From Rhodococcoides fascians A25f (GTDB lineage: Bacteria > Actinomycetota > Actinomycetes > Mycobacteriales > Mycobacteriaceae): a stretch of DNA of 64,000 bases. Of the stretch, positions 50,040 to 58,903 are shown in pieces; positions within the stretch are counted from its first letter, which is position 1; every line of letters starts with the position of its first letter. The position numbers and the translations under genes are program-made. The notes under the pieces were generated by a model. That model did no database searches and had not been told where the DNA came from. It worked only from the letters and a program-made list of their open reading frames with translations. Location: assembly GCF_000760935.2 (NCBI RefSeq), contig NZ_CP049744.1:4743501-4807500 (forward strand), read 5' to 3'.

Positions 50040-50802
50040 CGTCGGTCGGCTCCTCCGCACCGGTCATCAGCGCAACGACCTCGGACATGGTGCGATTCTT
50101 CGGATCGACGACGCCGGCGCGCTTGCCGAGGCGGTGAATGTGAATCCGATCGGCAACCTCGAACACGTGCGGCATGTCGTGGCTGATGAGCACCACCGGT
50201 ATGCCGCGGTCACGAATGGTTCGGATCAGATCGATCACCATGCCCGATTCCCGCACGCCGAGCGCGGCCGTCGGCTCGTCCATGATGATCACTCCGCGTC
50301 CGAACGCCGCTGCCCGGGCAACTGCCACGCCCTGACGCTGACCACCGGAGAGGGTCTCGACTGCCTGATTGACCGACTTGATACCGATCTTCAGATCCTG
50401 CAGATGCTTCGACGACTCCTCCCGCATCCTCGGCATGTCCAGACGCCGAAAGAGGCTGCCGCTGATGCCCTTACGCTTGATCTCGCGTCCCAGATAGACG
50501 TTCGAGGCGATGTCGAGCGCCGGAATGACGGCCAGGTCCTGATAGACCGTCTCGATGCCGGCCGCTCGCGCGTCACGCGTGTTCTTGAACGACACCGGCG
50601 ATCCGTTCATCAGAATCTCACCTGAATCCGGAATGACAGCTCCGGCCAGAGCTTTGATGAGACTGGACTTTCCGGCACCGTTGTCGCCGATCACCGCCAA
50701 CACCTCGCCGGCCCGCAACTCGAAATCTGCACCGTTGATGGCCGTCACGCTGCCGTAGGTCTTGACCAGACCACGCGCTTCCAGAGCGAGGGGGGCATTC
50801 AC
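50020..50802 (-). CDS. Sugar ABC transporter ATPase (FrcA/RbsA-half-like)
   Basis: The 260-residue protein has Walker A GDNGAGKSSLIKAL, the signature LSGGQRQGVAVA, Walker B GVIIMDEPTAALGV and the H-loop ISHD. It contains a single ATPase domain, as in FrcA, unlike the double RbsA. It energises sugar uptake with the permease encoded next to it (4-bp overlap) and overlaps the PfkB gene by 20 bp. Confidence 0.9.
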   Translation of the reverse strand: MNAPLALEARGLVKTYGSVTAINGADFELRAGEVLAVIGDNGAGKSSLIKALAGAVIPDSGEILMNGSPVSFKNTRDARAAGIETVYQDLAVIPALDIASNVYLGREIKRKGISGSLFRRLDMPRMREESSKHLQDLKIGIKSVNQAVETLSGGQRQGVAVARAAAFGRGVIIMDEPTAALGVRESGMVIDLIRTIRDRGIPVVLISHDMPHVFEVADRIHIHRLGKRAGVVDPKNRTMSEVVALMTGAEEPTDDERAGV

Positions 50803-51788
50803 TGTGACCTCCTACGTGCGAATTGATCGACGGCCACCGCGACGATGACGAGAATGCCGGTCGCGATGTTCTGATACAGGCTGTCGACGCCGGCCTGGGT
50901 GAGCCCGTTGCGCAGCACACCGACGATCAGAGTTCCGACGAGAGTCCCGATGACGGTGCCGCGGCCACCGAACAGGCTGGTTCCACCGATGACGACCGCG
51001 GTGATCGTTTCGAGGTTGGCGTTCTGATACGCATTCGGGTCGGCGTTGGGGATCCGACCGAGTGCTGCCCATGCCGCGATCGCCGCAATGACACCCGTGA
51101 CGATGTACACCGAGAACAGCACGCGACCGGACTTGATGCCGGATCGATCCGAGGCCTGCGGACTCCCGCCGACAGCGTAAATATGCCTACCCCAGGATGT
51201 TTGGGACAGGGCGTACCACATCACGGCGTACACCAGCAGCATCACCACCACGCCGTAGGTGGTCGAGAAGGTACCGATCTTGAACGAGGTGCCGAGAAAT
51301 GTCAGCGGTCCGCTCGGCACCTGATAGGTCTCGGATCCGGCCAGCAGTCTGGTGGCCGCTTGGATCGCCGTGAACGTGCCGAGCGTGACGATGAACGGTG
51401 GCAGTCTCAGTACCGTCACCAATCCGCCGTTGATCGCGCCGAACGCAACGCACACGGCGAGCGTCGAACCCAACGCGACGACCGGTCCGTTCGCCCCGGC
51501 CGACTGTGCCATCACGATGGTTCCCATCACCGCGACCGCACCGATCGACAGATCGATACCGGACGTGAGGATGATCAGGGTCTGGCCGACGGCGAGAATG
51601 CCGACGACCACAGACTGCTGCAGAATCAGAGAGACGTTCTGCGGGTTGAGGAACGAGCTCGAAATCGAGCTGAACACGATGATGGCAATGACGAGTGCGG
51701 CCAGTGGCCCGAGCAGCGGTTCACGCAGGATCGTGCCCACGTTGAACCGGCTCGGTGCCTTGGGAGGCGCAGCGGTATCGGTACTCAC
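50799..51788 (-). CDS. Sugar ABC transporter permease (FrcC/RbsC-like)
   Basis: The 329-residue protein has about 9-10 membrane helices and the branched-chain/ribose permease motifs LTSGIDLSIGAVAVMGTIVM, GGSPQASDRSGIK and VIGGTSLFGGRGTVIGTLVG (the EAA-like loop). It belongs to the CUT2 family of pentose/fructose importers. It lies between the binding-protein and ATPase genes. The N-terminal tail (MSTDTAAPPKAPSRF) is hydrophilic. Confidence 0.9.
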   Translation of the reverse strand: MSTDTAAPPKAPSRFNVGTILREPLLGPLAALVIAIIVFSSISSSFLNPQNVSLILQQSVVVGILAVGQTLIILTSGIDLSIGAVAVMGTIVMAQSAGANGPVVALGSTLAVCVAFGAINGGLVTVLRLPPFIVTLGTFTAIQAATRLLAGSETYQVPSGPLTFLGTSFKIGTFSTTYGVVVMLLVYAVMWYALSQTSWGRHIYAVGGSPQASDRSGIKSGRVLFSVYIVTGVIAAIAAWAALGRIPNADPNAYQNANLETITAVVIGGTSLFGGRGTVIGTLVGTLIVGVLRNGLTQAGVDSLYQNIATGILVIVAVAVDQFARRRSQ

Positions 51789-51822
51789 GAATCAGATCCC
51801 TGTGTTCGCCGGTACGTCGCGA

Positions 51823-52821
51823 TCAGCCCCAGCAATTCGCTTCGCCCCACGCGGTGTCCTGGGATTCGATGCCGGCTACCGGCTTGTCGGTGACGAGCTG
51901 CGAACCGGTGTCGTTGAATCCACTGGGCTTGGTGCCGTCCTGAGCGAACTTCACGACCGCGTCGACGCCCTGCTCGGCCATCTTCGCCGGGAACTGCAGC
52001 ACCGTTGCGCCGATGATGCCGGACTTGACGTTCGCGATGCCGGTGCAACTACCGTCGATGGAGCCGATGGTGATCTGATCGGCGCGGCCGGCGGACTGAA
52101 TTGCCTGGTACGCACCAGCCGCGGCGGGCTCGTTGATCGTGTAGAGCGCGTTGACGCCGGGCGCACGCTGCAGCAGGTTCTCCATGGCGGTCTGCGCCTT
52201 GGTCTGGTCGCCGTTGGTGTTCTCCTGGCCGACGATCTCCGACGAGCCGTCGGTCAGGCCCATTCCTTCGAGGAAGCCGTCGTGACGGAACGTATCGACA
52301 GTGCCGCCTGCGGTGCCGTCGAGCATGATGACCTGGGGTGCAGTGGTTCCGAGCGTGCCCTTGACCCATTCGCCCTGGCTGACGCCTGCCGCCTTGTTGT
52401 CGGTCGCGAACGTGGCGTCCACCGCGTCCTCGGGGTCGGTGGCAGTGTCGAGGGCGATGACGACGACGCCGGCGTCACGAGCCTTCTTGATCGCGTCCAG
52501 CACTCCGGTCGAGGAGTTCGGAGTGATCAGAATTCCCTTCACGCCCTGTCCCACCAGGTTCTCGATGGCTGCGACCTGTCCTTCGTTGTCACCGTCGAAT
52601 GCACCGGCCAGAGCCACCAACTCGGCACCACTGGAATCTGCCTGCGCCTGAGCGGCCTCGCGCAGCTTCACGAAGTACGGATTGGAATCCGTCTTGGTGA
52701 TGAGCCCGACCTTGACGCTGTCCGAGTCCGAGCTGCTGCATGCGGTCAGGCCGAAGACGAGTGAACCGGCCATGAGCACGGTCCCGATCGTCAGCGCAGA
52801 CTTCCGACGGTGATTGAACAT
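51823..52821 (-). CDS. Sugar ABC transporter substrate-binding lipoprotein (FrcB/RbsB-like)
   Basis: The 332-residue protein has a lipoprotein signal with lipobox LTACSS (near residue 27) and a periplasmic-binding-protein type I fold: VGLITKTDSNPYFVKLREAA, VALDTATDPEDAVD, and YTINEPAAAGAYQAIQSAGR. These blocks resemble FrcB and RbsB for ketoses or pentoses; fructose is a reasonable guess given FrcA/FrcK-like neighbours. It is the first gene of the operon. Upstream lie overlapping palindromes that suggest LacI control. Confidence 0.9.
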   Translation of the reverse strand: MFNHRRKSALTIGTVLMAGSLVFGLTACSSSDSDSVKVGLITKTDSNPYFVKLREAAQAQADSSGAELVALAGAFDGDNEGQVAAIENLVGQGVKGILITPNSSTGVLDAIKKARDAGVVVIALDTATDPEDAVDATFATDNKAAGVSQGEWVKGTLGTTAPQVIMLDGTAGGTVDTFRHDGFLEGMGLTDGSSEIVGQENTNGDQTKAQTAMENLLQRAPGVNALYTINEPAAAGAYQAIQSAGRADQITIGSIDGSCTGIANVKSGIIGATVLQFPAKMAEQGVDAVVKFAQDGTKPSGFNDTGSQLVTDKPVAGIESQDTAWGEANCWG

Positions 52822-52885
52822 GTGGACTCCCTTGTCCCCTAGCCACGCGGTCGCGTCGCTCGATTGCAGGAGCCTAAGGCGCATA

Positions 52886-52904
52886 CAAGCGCTTGCGCAT
52901 GCGC
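52886..52904. promoter_or_regulatory. Overlapping palindromes, candidate LacI operator
   Basis: CAAGCGCTTG (52886-52895) and GCGCATGCGC (52895-52904) are perfect palindromes back to back, about 65-85 bp upstream of the binding-protein gene. GCGCTTGCGC-like centres are typical of LacI-family operators. The adjacent LacI gene is the likely regulator. Confidence 0.6.
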
Positions 52905-53017
52905 TTTCGCGAAACAAACTCGGAGTCTTTTCTGACCGACCGGCTGACCGGTTCGTGACGGGGGTCACTCGAGTCGGCGTTTGGTCCTCGCCGATCAGCC
53001 CTCGCCCCCCAGATCTC

Positions 53018-53110
53018 GCAAACGCGCGCGCCTTTGCCATCTGCGCGCGAAATAGTGCCCGATCGCCTCGCTATTCCGCTCGCATCTGACGAATGCGCGC
53101 GCGTTTGCGC
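53018..53110. repeat. 93-bp GC-rich palindromic element, copy 2
   Basis: It has the same length and layout as 497-589: CGCAAACGCGCGCGC at one end, an internal TTGCCATCTGCGCGC, a divergent middle, and CGCGCGCGTTTGCG at the other end. It lies between the sugar operon promoter and the YihY gene. The middle differs strongly between copies while the ends and the first internal block are kept. Confidence 0.7.
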
Positions 53111-53132
53111 AGTCGATCAGCCCCCGCCGACC

Positions 53133-53160
53133 AGCCCACGCAGATCAGCCCACGCAGATC
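53133..53160. repeat. Two 14-bp direct repeats
   Basis: CAGCCCACGCAGAT occurs twice head to tail immediately before the stop of the YihY gene. It is outside the coding sequence and of unknown role. Confidence 0.55.
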
Positions 53161-54154
53161 AGTCGGCCCGCGTCTCCGACGAGTCCTCGCCCACAACCGA
53201 ATTCGGCTCGTCGTAGGTGACCGTGATGTCCTGGAATCCCTTGTTACGCTGCGCTTCTGCCTGACCGGTATAGGAGTTCTTGTCCCCTTCGGTGAGTTCG
53301 ACGTTGTCGGTGAAGGGCGTAAGCAGCGCTCGGGGGTGCAGGTGATCGACTCGCACGGCATTGATTTCGATGCACAGCACGATCAGCACCGATGCGACGT
53401 ACAGAAAGCCCAGCAGACCGAGGACGATCGCGAAGATTCCGTTGGCGGCGCTGGCATTGCCGACGACGTAGCGAATGTAGATTCCACCGAAGGATTGCAG
53501 CGCCTGCCAGATCACGGCGGCGATCGTCGCACCGGGCAGCACCTCGCGAACAGTCAGTGCACGTGCGGTTCCGATGCGAAACGCTGCTGTGAAGACCATG
53601 ACGTTGACGATCACCGCACCGATCAGTGCCAACGCACCGCCCGCGAACCCGAACACACCCGAGGACGCGACTCCGTTGAGGACGGTCAACCCGATGATTG
53701 CCGTGCCGACGGTGCTCAGAAGCAACAGCCCGCGCAGACGTCCCTTGATCGGATCGGGTTGCTCGTTTCGGGGCACCGACCACGCGGTGTTCATCGCGTA
53801 CTGGGCAGCCAAGGAGACTCCGAGTCCGCCGTACAACGACCCGACGACGCCGATGACGATGGCGGTGGTTCCGCCGCTCAGGCGATCGGGTTGACCGAGT
53901 TGATCACCGATCACGGGGATTTGGCTCATCGCCGAATCGATGATTCGGGTCTGCAGTTCCGGATCGCCGGCCAGCACGATCCCCAACACCGTGGTGAACA
54001 GCAGCAGTAGTGGAAACAGCGAGAGGAACGAGTAGTACGCGATCAGAGCCGCGAGATAGCCGCCTCGGTCGTCGAGAAATTTGTACAGCACTGCCAGCGG
54101 AAAACCCGCCGACGGGTGTTTGCGCTGATAACTGTCCACTTTCGCGACCATCAT
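53159..54154 (-). CDS. YihY/RNase BN-like membrane protein
   Basis: The 331-residue protein has six hydrophobic segments and the YihY motifs ALIAYYSFLSLFPLLLLFTT and SLYGGLGVSLAAQYAMNTAW, with LRGLLLLSTVG downstream. The family is of unknown function (formerly called RNase BN by mistake). The last 60 residues form an acidic cytoplasmic tail with no membrane segment. It is a single gene with the CsbD gene divergent after about 140 bp. Confidence 0.85.
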   Translation of the reverse strand: MMVAKVDSYQRKHPSAGFPLAVLYKFLDDRGGYLAALIAYYSFLSLFPLLLLFTTVLGIVLAGDPELQTRIIDSAMSQIPVIGDQLGQPDRLSGGTTAIVIGVVGSLYGGLGVSLAAQYAMNTAWSVPRNEQPDPIKGRLRGLLLLSTVGTAIIGLTVLNGVASSGVFGFAGGALALIGAVIVNVMVFTAAFRIGTARALTVREVLPGATIAAVIWQALQSFGGIYIRYVVGNASAANGIFAIVLGLLGFLYVASVLIVLCIEINAVRVDHLHPRALLTPFTDNVELTEGDKNSYTGQAEAQRNKGFQDITVTYDEPNSVVGEDSSETRAD

Positions 54155-54294
54155 CGGTCGAATGTATCCACAGCCGACGTCGCGGAAACGTCGACGGCAC
54201 GTGTGACCTAGATCTCTTCACGCACACGTGCGCTTCGGACGGCCGCCCTCGACTAAGTAACCAGTACCAACCCAGGACGAGGAAAGGAACTCAC

Positions 54295-54465
54295 ATGAGC
54301 TTCATCGACAAGGCCAAGAACGCAGCAGAAGACGCCATCGGCAAGGCCAAGGAAGTTGTGGGCGACGCCACGAACAACAAGGACCTCGAGGCAGAGGGCA
54401 AGAAGGATCAGGGTTCGGCAGGCGTGAAGAAGGTCGGCGAGAACATCAAGGACACCTTCAAGTAA
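54295..54465 (+). CDS. CsbD-family stress protein
   Basis: The 56-residue protein is MSFIDKAKNAAEDAIGKAKE continuing VVGDATNNKDLEAEGKKDQG, the CsbD pattern (GxxKexvGxatgd..leaeGkxdq). It is hydrophilic and likely partly unfolded. CsbD-like proteins are induced by general stress sigma factors. AGGAAAGGA precedes the ATG and a strong terminator follows at once, so it is a short monocistronic transcript. Confidence 0.92.
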   Translation: MSFIDKAKNAAEDAIGKAKEVVGDATNNKDLEAEGKKDQGSAGVKKVGENIKDTFK

Positions 54466-54473
54466 GTCGTTCC

Positions 54474-54515
54474 GCAGAGGGGACCGTCGATCGCACGATC
54501 GGCGGTCCCCTCTGC
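54474..54515. terminator. Hairpin terminator after csbD-like gene
   Basis: GCAGAGGGGACCG (54474-54486) pairs with CGGTCCCCTCTGC (54503-54515), and a smaller CGATCG...CGATCG stem lies in the loop. It begins 8 bp after the stop codon. A 12-bp part of the dispersed 25-bp repeat (GTCGTTCCGCAG) overlaps its left arm. Confidence 0.85.
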
Positions 54516-54639
54516 TGTGCACCCGTATAAAATGCACAGGACCGGCTGTAGCAGCCGGCAGGGCGTCCAGCAGACGGCGCATGTTCATGAATCTGTCCGG
54601 TGAACGACGGCAGAGGTCCCATGCGAGAGGACAGTGTGA

Positions 54640-55359
54640 ATGTCGCAACAGTCGACCGATAGACACCCTGCCAGTACGTCCCATACATCGTCGCTCGCCG
54701 AGTTCGCGCGGTCCCTACGCGATACCCGTCGTTCGATGCCCGAGACGATCAGCGAAATTCTGCGTACTGCGATTCGGCTCATCCCAGGAGCGACCGTCGG
54801 TTGCGTCACGACGGTGAGCAAGGGTGAGCGAACCGTCGTGGCATCCACCGATCCTGTTGCCGAGGAGCTGTGCCGACTCCAGTACGAGCTCGACGAGGGC
54901 CCGATTCCCACCGAGGTCCGTCATTTCGACGTCGTCGTGTCCGACGACCTCACGTCCGAACCGCGATGGCCGGAATTCGCCGTCCTTGCCGTCGGCGAAG
55001 GTTTCAAGTCACTGGCCGCATTTCAGCTCTACAGCAATGCCGATGACCTCGGCGCGTTGGTCTTCTACAGCGACGAACCCGGGGCTTTCGACGCCGATGC
55101 CGTCGAGATCGGTGAGGCGCTCGCCGCCCACGCCGCGATCGCGATGCTCGGTGCCCGCGACAACGAACAGTTCCGTGCCGGCTTGGCCAGCCGCGACATC
55201 ATCGGCCAGGCCAAAGGGATGATCATGGAACGCTACGATCTCGACGCGGTGCAGGCCTTCGAGCTGCTGGCGAAGCTGTCGCAACAACAGAACCTGCCGT
55301 TGCACAGGGTGGCTCGCGATCTCGTCGAGACCGATCACCCGCCCAACTCGACCTTCTGA
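54640..55359 (+). CDS. GAF-ANTAR regulator
   Basis: The 239-residue protein has a GAF domain (about residues 35-165, e.g. VGCVTTVSKGERTVVASTDP, LDEGPIPTEV) and a C-terminal ANTAR domain (about 178-230: IGQAKGMIMERYDLDAVQAF then LLAKLSQQQNLPLHRVARDL) that binds nascent RNA and prevents termination. GAF-ANTAR proteins are frequent in actinobacteria, often under stress or redox control. The ligand and RNA target are not evident. It is a single gene, 125 bp after the CsbD terminator. Confidence 0.9.
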   Translation: MSQQSTDRHPASTSHTSSLAEFARSLRDTRRSMPETISEILRTAIRLIPGATVGCVTTVSKGERTVVASTDPVAEELCRLQYELDEGPIPTEVRHFDVVVSDDLTSEPRWPEFAVLAVGEGFKSLAAFQLYSNADDLGALVFYSDEPGAFDADAVEIGEALAAHAAIAMLGARDNEQFRAGLASRDIIGQAKGMIMERYDLDAVQAFELLAKLSQQQNLPLHRVARDLVETDHPPNSTF

Positions 55360-55475
55360 CCGGCCCCAGGTTTCGATTTCCGCGTACGAGGAAGCCTGTG
55401 GGTGGTACCGGCTCACAACACGCGGTACCCGCGGGCGGTTATGTCGTTGAGCCAACAGCGATCGACCGCTCGTCG

Positions 55476-56273
55476 CTAATGCTCCGGTTGGCACCTCGGA
55501 CACCACCATGTTCGACGCCGATCGGGGTCACCAGGGACCTCAGCGACCACGCGAACGAGCGTCCCACATCGCAGACACGGCTTGCCTGCTCGTCCAGCGA
55601 CCCAGTGCGAGCGTCCTCGTCGTGTGTCGCCGGTCGTGACCTGCATCGCTCCCGGAACGGTCGCGGAGTGACGCATCGCCCGCTCGAGCAGCGCGACCAA
55701 TTTCTCGGCATCCACGTCACTCGATCGAGTCCACGGCCACACTCCGCGTAGGAAACACAGTTCGTTCGCCCATAGATTGCCGGGCCCTGCTATCACCTTC
55801 TGATCGAGCAGAGTCGCGATGATCGGCCGATCCGCCTCAGCAACCACGTTGGCTACCGCCGTGTCGGTATCGAACGTCGGCTGCAGAGGGTCCGGACCCA
55901 GATGCGCAACCAGGGCATTCATGTCGGGTGTGAAGCCGTAGTCCACCACCGGCAACAGAATTCCGTAGGCAGTGGGCCCGTCGGCCACGGCCAACTGCAC
56001 GCGAACGTCCGGACGCACACGCTGAGGAATCGATCGACCGGCCCGCACCACCGTCCACGAACCGCTCATCCGCAGGTGTGTATGCAGCGTTGTGCCGTCA
56101 TCGAAATCGGTGAACAGATGCTTCCCATGGGTTCGATGCGCGACGACGGTTCGCCCGGCCAGATTCTCCACCGCATGTGCCGGCACGTTCAATCTGCCGG
56201 CCCGTAAGGTGGTGCCGTCCAAGGCTCGACGCAGCCTCGCGGCCAGCGCGAACACGGTGTCACCTTCGGGCAT
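55476..56273 (-). CDS. Fpg/Nei-family DNA glycosylase (Nei2-like)
   Basis: The 265-residue protein starts MPEGDTVFALAARLRRALDG: proline 2 and glutamate 3 are the catalytic pair of the family. GKHLFTDFDDGTTLHTHLRMSG, the H2TH region (AGPGNLWANELCFLRGVWPW) and a C-terminal zinc finger with CxxC and CxxC (KPCLRCGT ... WWCPRCQ) complete it. It excises oxidised bases and cuts the abasic site. The start codon directly before PEGD is fixed by that requirement. Confidence 0.93.
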   Translation of the reverse strand: MPEGDTVFALAARLRRALDGTTLRAGRLNVPAHAVENLAGRTVVAHRTHGKHLFTDFDDGTTLHTHLRMSGSWTVVRAGRSIPQRVRPDVRVQLAVADGPTAYGILLPVVDYGFTPDMNALVAHLGPDPLQPTFDTDTAVANVVAEADRPIIATLLDQKVIAGPGNLWANELCFLRGVWPWTRSSDVDAEKLVALLERAMRHSATVPGAMQVTTGDTRRGRSHWVAGRAGKPCLRCGTLVRVVAEVPGDPDRRRTWWCPRCQPEH

Positions 56274-56318
56274 GCCTGTGGTGTATCCCTACTTCCGGAT
56301 ATGCAATCCTGCGCTCCG

Positions 56319-57335
56319 CTACGGCGTAACCGAGGATCGAAGGATGCCCGACGGCGTCGGCCGCAACACCGATGCGAGTTCCGTCAACGGAACCGGAGCC
56401 TCGACGAGGGCTTCCCACGGATACTTCGCGCCGGTGTCGTGCAGGAACGCAACGGCCTGATCGAGATGCCGCGGTTCGTAGTTGTGGACGCCGGTGACCG
56501 TCAGCCAGTTTCGGACCACTGTTTCGGGATCCACGGTGATCGGTGGACCCGGCGCAACGGAACCGGCGAGCACCAGGCGGCCGCCGACATCGAGTCTGCC
56601 CAGCGCAGCCTGTACAGCGGGCGAAGAACCGGAGAAGTCGATGGCCACATCTGTCGGTGCACCATCGTCCTCGCAGGCTCCGAATTCACGGGCTCTGTCC
56701 TGCCGTTCGGGGTCTCGATCGAGCACGCGGACCGTCGCACCTCGCTCGGTGGCCGCTGCCGCAGCAGTGATGCCCAGCATTCCGGCGCCGACGATCAGCA
56801 CCCGTCGTCCGTCAAGAGCACCCGCCGCGTCGAGAGCCGCCATGACCGTGGCCGTCGCACACGCAGCCGGTGCGGCGACGGCGTCGGGCATGGTCTCGGG
56901 CACACGAGCCACTGCAGTGCCGCGAGGAAGCACGATGTGCTGGGCGTAGGAGCCACTGAGAACCCATGCCCCTTCGGCAGATTCGTGCCCTACCTTGCGC
57001 ACGGCCGAGCATTTGGCCGTGAAACCTTTGTCGCATCGGCTGCACCGGCCGCACGGCACGGTGACCGACCACACGATTCGATCACCCACCTCCGCAGGGG
57101 ATGTCACATCGCCGACGATTACCACGTGGCCGACGGCCTCGTGCCCGAGTACCGACGGGCACGCACCGGTCCTGCGTCCCGACACCGTGTGCAGATCGCT
57201 CCCGCACACAGTCGCAAAATCGATGCGGACCAGCAGGTCACCCGATTCGAGTGTGGGAATCTCGATGTCCCACAGATCGATCCCACTCCCCGTCCATACG
57301 GCGGCCTGTGTCAGACCAACAGTGACCTGATCCAT
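56319..57335 (-). CDS. Zinc-dependent alcohol dehydrogenase (MDR) in the phosphonate locus
   Basis: The 338-residue protein has MDR motifs: the catalytic zinc site CGSDLHTVSG and GHEAVGHVV, the structural zinc CGRCSRCDKGFTAKC (four Cys), and the NAD-binding VLIVGAGMLGITAAAA. It overlaps the end of phnE (57311-57335), so it belongs to the phosphonate operon. It likely oxidises or reduces an intermediate of phosphonate breakdown, such as an aldehyde or alcohol. Substrate not known. Confidence 0.87.
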   Translation of the reverse strand: MDQVTVGLTQAAVWTGSGIDLWDIEIPTLESGDLLVRIDFATVCGSDLHTVSGRRTGACPSVLGHEAVGHVVIVGDVTSPAEVGDRIVWSVTVPCGRCSRCDKGFTAKCSAVRKVGHESAEGAWVLSGSYAQHIVLPRGTAVARVPETMPDAVAAPAACATATVMAALDAAGALDGRRVLIVGAGMLGITAAAAATERGATVRVLDRDPERQDRAREFGACEDDGAPTDVAIDFSGSSPAVQAALGRLDVGGRLVLAGSVAPGPPITVDPETVVRNWLTVTGVHNYEPRHLDQAVAFLHDTGAKYPWEALVEAPVPLTELASVLRPTPSGILRSSVTP

Positions 57336-58903
57336 CCGGAGATCCTTTCCACGATGTACACGACGACGAAGATGACGAGAACGATCGCACCGGCGACGTC
57401 GAAGTTCAGAGTACGAATCGACTCGAAGAGCAGGAAGCCGATACCGCCGGCACCGACGATCCCCAGGATGGTGGAGGTACGGATGTTCACGTCGAGCAGA
57501 TACAGACTCGACCCGACCATCGCCGGAATAGCCTGTGGAACAACAGCACTCAACGTCCGATTCCACCACCCGCCACCGACCGACGCGACGGCCTCGAGGG
57601 GGCCGGGATCGATCTCCTCGATCGCGTCGGCGACGAGCTTGCCGAGGAACCCGACAGATCCGATGGCCAGTGCGCAGGTTCCCGCCACCGGGCCGAGTCC
57701 GAGCGCCGCGACGAACACCACCGCGAGAATCAGCTCGGGAACAGCCCGCACCAACAGAATCCAGGACCTCGCGCACCAATACACCACGGGATGCGGAGTT
57801 GCGTTGCGCGCGGCCAGGACTCCGATGGGTATCGACAACACGATCCCGATTGCGGTGGCCACAACACCGATGGCGATGGTCTGGACGGCGGCGTCGAGCA
57901 GGTCCGATCCCAGGGACGAGAAGTCCGGTGGGATCATTCTTCCGAACACTTCGACCGACGGCCCGATCCACGTCAGCAGCGACCGCGGATCCAATTCGAG
58001 CACCACGAACGACGACACCACCGCGACGACGAGCACCGCCGACGCTCCGATCCGCATCAGTCGATCGCGCTGCGGACCGGCCGCGGACGGAACCAGCAGC
58101 ATGCGGCGAAGAGCCATGGCCGCCAACTCCATTGCCGCGATGATCACCAGGATCACCAGCACAATTCCGAGAGCACGCGGGTAGATCAAACCACGCAGGG
58201 CGTCCTGCAGTGCGAAGCCGATACCGCCTGCCCCGACGAAGCCGAGGACCACCGACATGCGTAGGTTGATGTCGATCCGGTAGACGAACGCTCCGATCCA
58301 TGCCGGAACGACCTGCGGTACAACCGCATTGATCATCTCTCGAAAGTAGCCCGCCCCGGCGGCGCGCAGTGCCTCGCGCGGTCCCACGTCGGTCTCCTCG
58401 ATGGCATCGGCGAACAGTTTGCCGAGCATGCCGATCGAGTGCAGCGCGAGGGCGAGGATGCCGGGCAGCACCCCGATTCCCAGCGCCCTGACGAACAGCA
58501 CCGCGAACAGCAAGTCCGGCATCGCCCGGCAGAAGGTGATGATCGCACGAGCGACACTGTGCAGCATCGGATGTGGTGAGGTGTTCCGCGCGGCGAGAAA
58601 GGCCAACGGAACCGAGACGATCGCCGCAAGCACGGTACCGAGCACCGCCATGAGCAACGTCTCGACCGCAAGTGAGACGATCCGGCCGGTGTCGTCGACG
58701 CGAGGCGGCAGCATCCGCTCGACAAGGTTGCCGACGTCGTCGAGACCGTCGAGCAACGTGGTCGGCGCAAAGTCGATGTACCCCGCCGAGAGCACCGTGA
58801 CAACGAGCGCGACGACGCCCAGCGCCGGGAACAGCCATCGACGTCGCCGCGGATCGTTCTGTACTGCAGCGTTCGTGGGCTTCGGTTCGAAGGTGACGGT
58901 CAC
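57311..58903 (-). CDS. phnE: Phosphonate ABC transporter permease, fused PhnE-PhnE
   Basis: The 530-residue protein is twice the usual PhnE (about 260) and shows two copies of the EAA loop: ADAIEETDVGPREALRAAGA and ADAIEEIDPGPLEAVASVGG, each followed by VGAGGIGF, with about 12 helices in total. It is a fusion of both permease subunits. The GTG start overlaps the phnC stop (GTGA). The frame continues upstream but that part is shadow. It moves phosphonates into the cell with PhnC and PhnD. Confidence 0.9.
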   Translation of the reverse strand: MTVTFEPKPTNAAVQNDPRRRRWLFPALGVVALVVTVLSAGYIDFAPTTLLDGLDDVGNLVERMLPPRVDDTGRIVSLAVETLLMAVLGTVLAAIVSVPLAFLAARNTSPHPMLHSVARAIITFCRAMPDLLFAVLFVRALGIGVLPGILALALHSIGMLGKLFADAIEETDVGPREALRAAGAGYFREMINAVVPQVVPAWIGAFVYRIDINLRMSVVLGFVGAGGIGFALQDALRGLIYPRALGIVLVILVIIAAMELAAMALRRMLLVPSAAGPQRDRLMRIGASAVLVVAVVSSFVVLELDPRSLLTWIGPSVEVFGRMIPPDFSSLGSDLLDAAVQTIAIGVVATAIGIVLSIPIGVLAARNATPHPVVYWCARSWILLVRAVPELILAVVFVAALGLGPVAGTCALAIGSVGFLGKLVADAIEEIDPGPLEAVASVGGGWWNRTLSAVVPQAIPAMVGSSLYLLDVNIRTSTILGIVGAGGIGFLLFESIRTLNFDVAGAIVLVIFVVVYIVERISGWIRSLLV

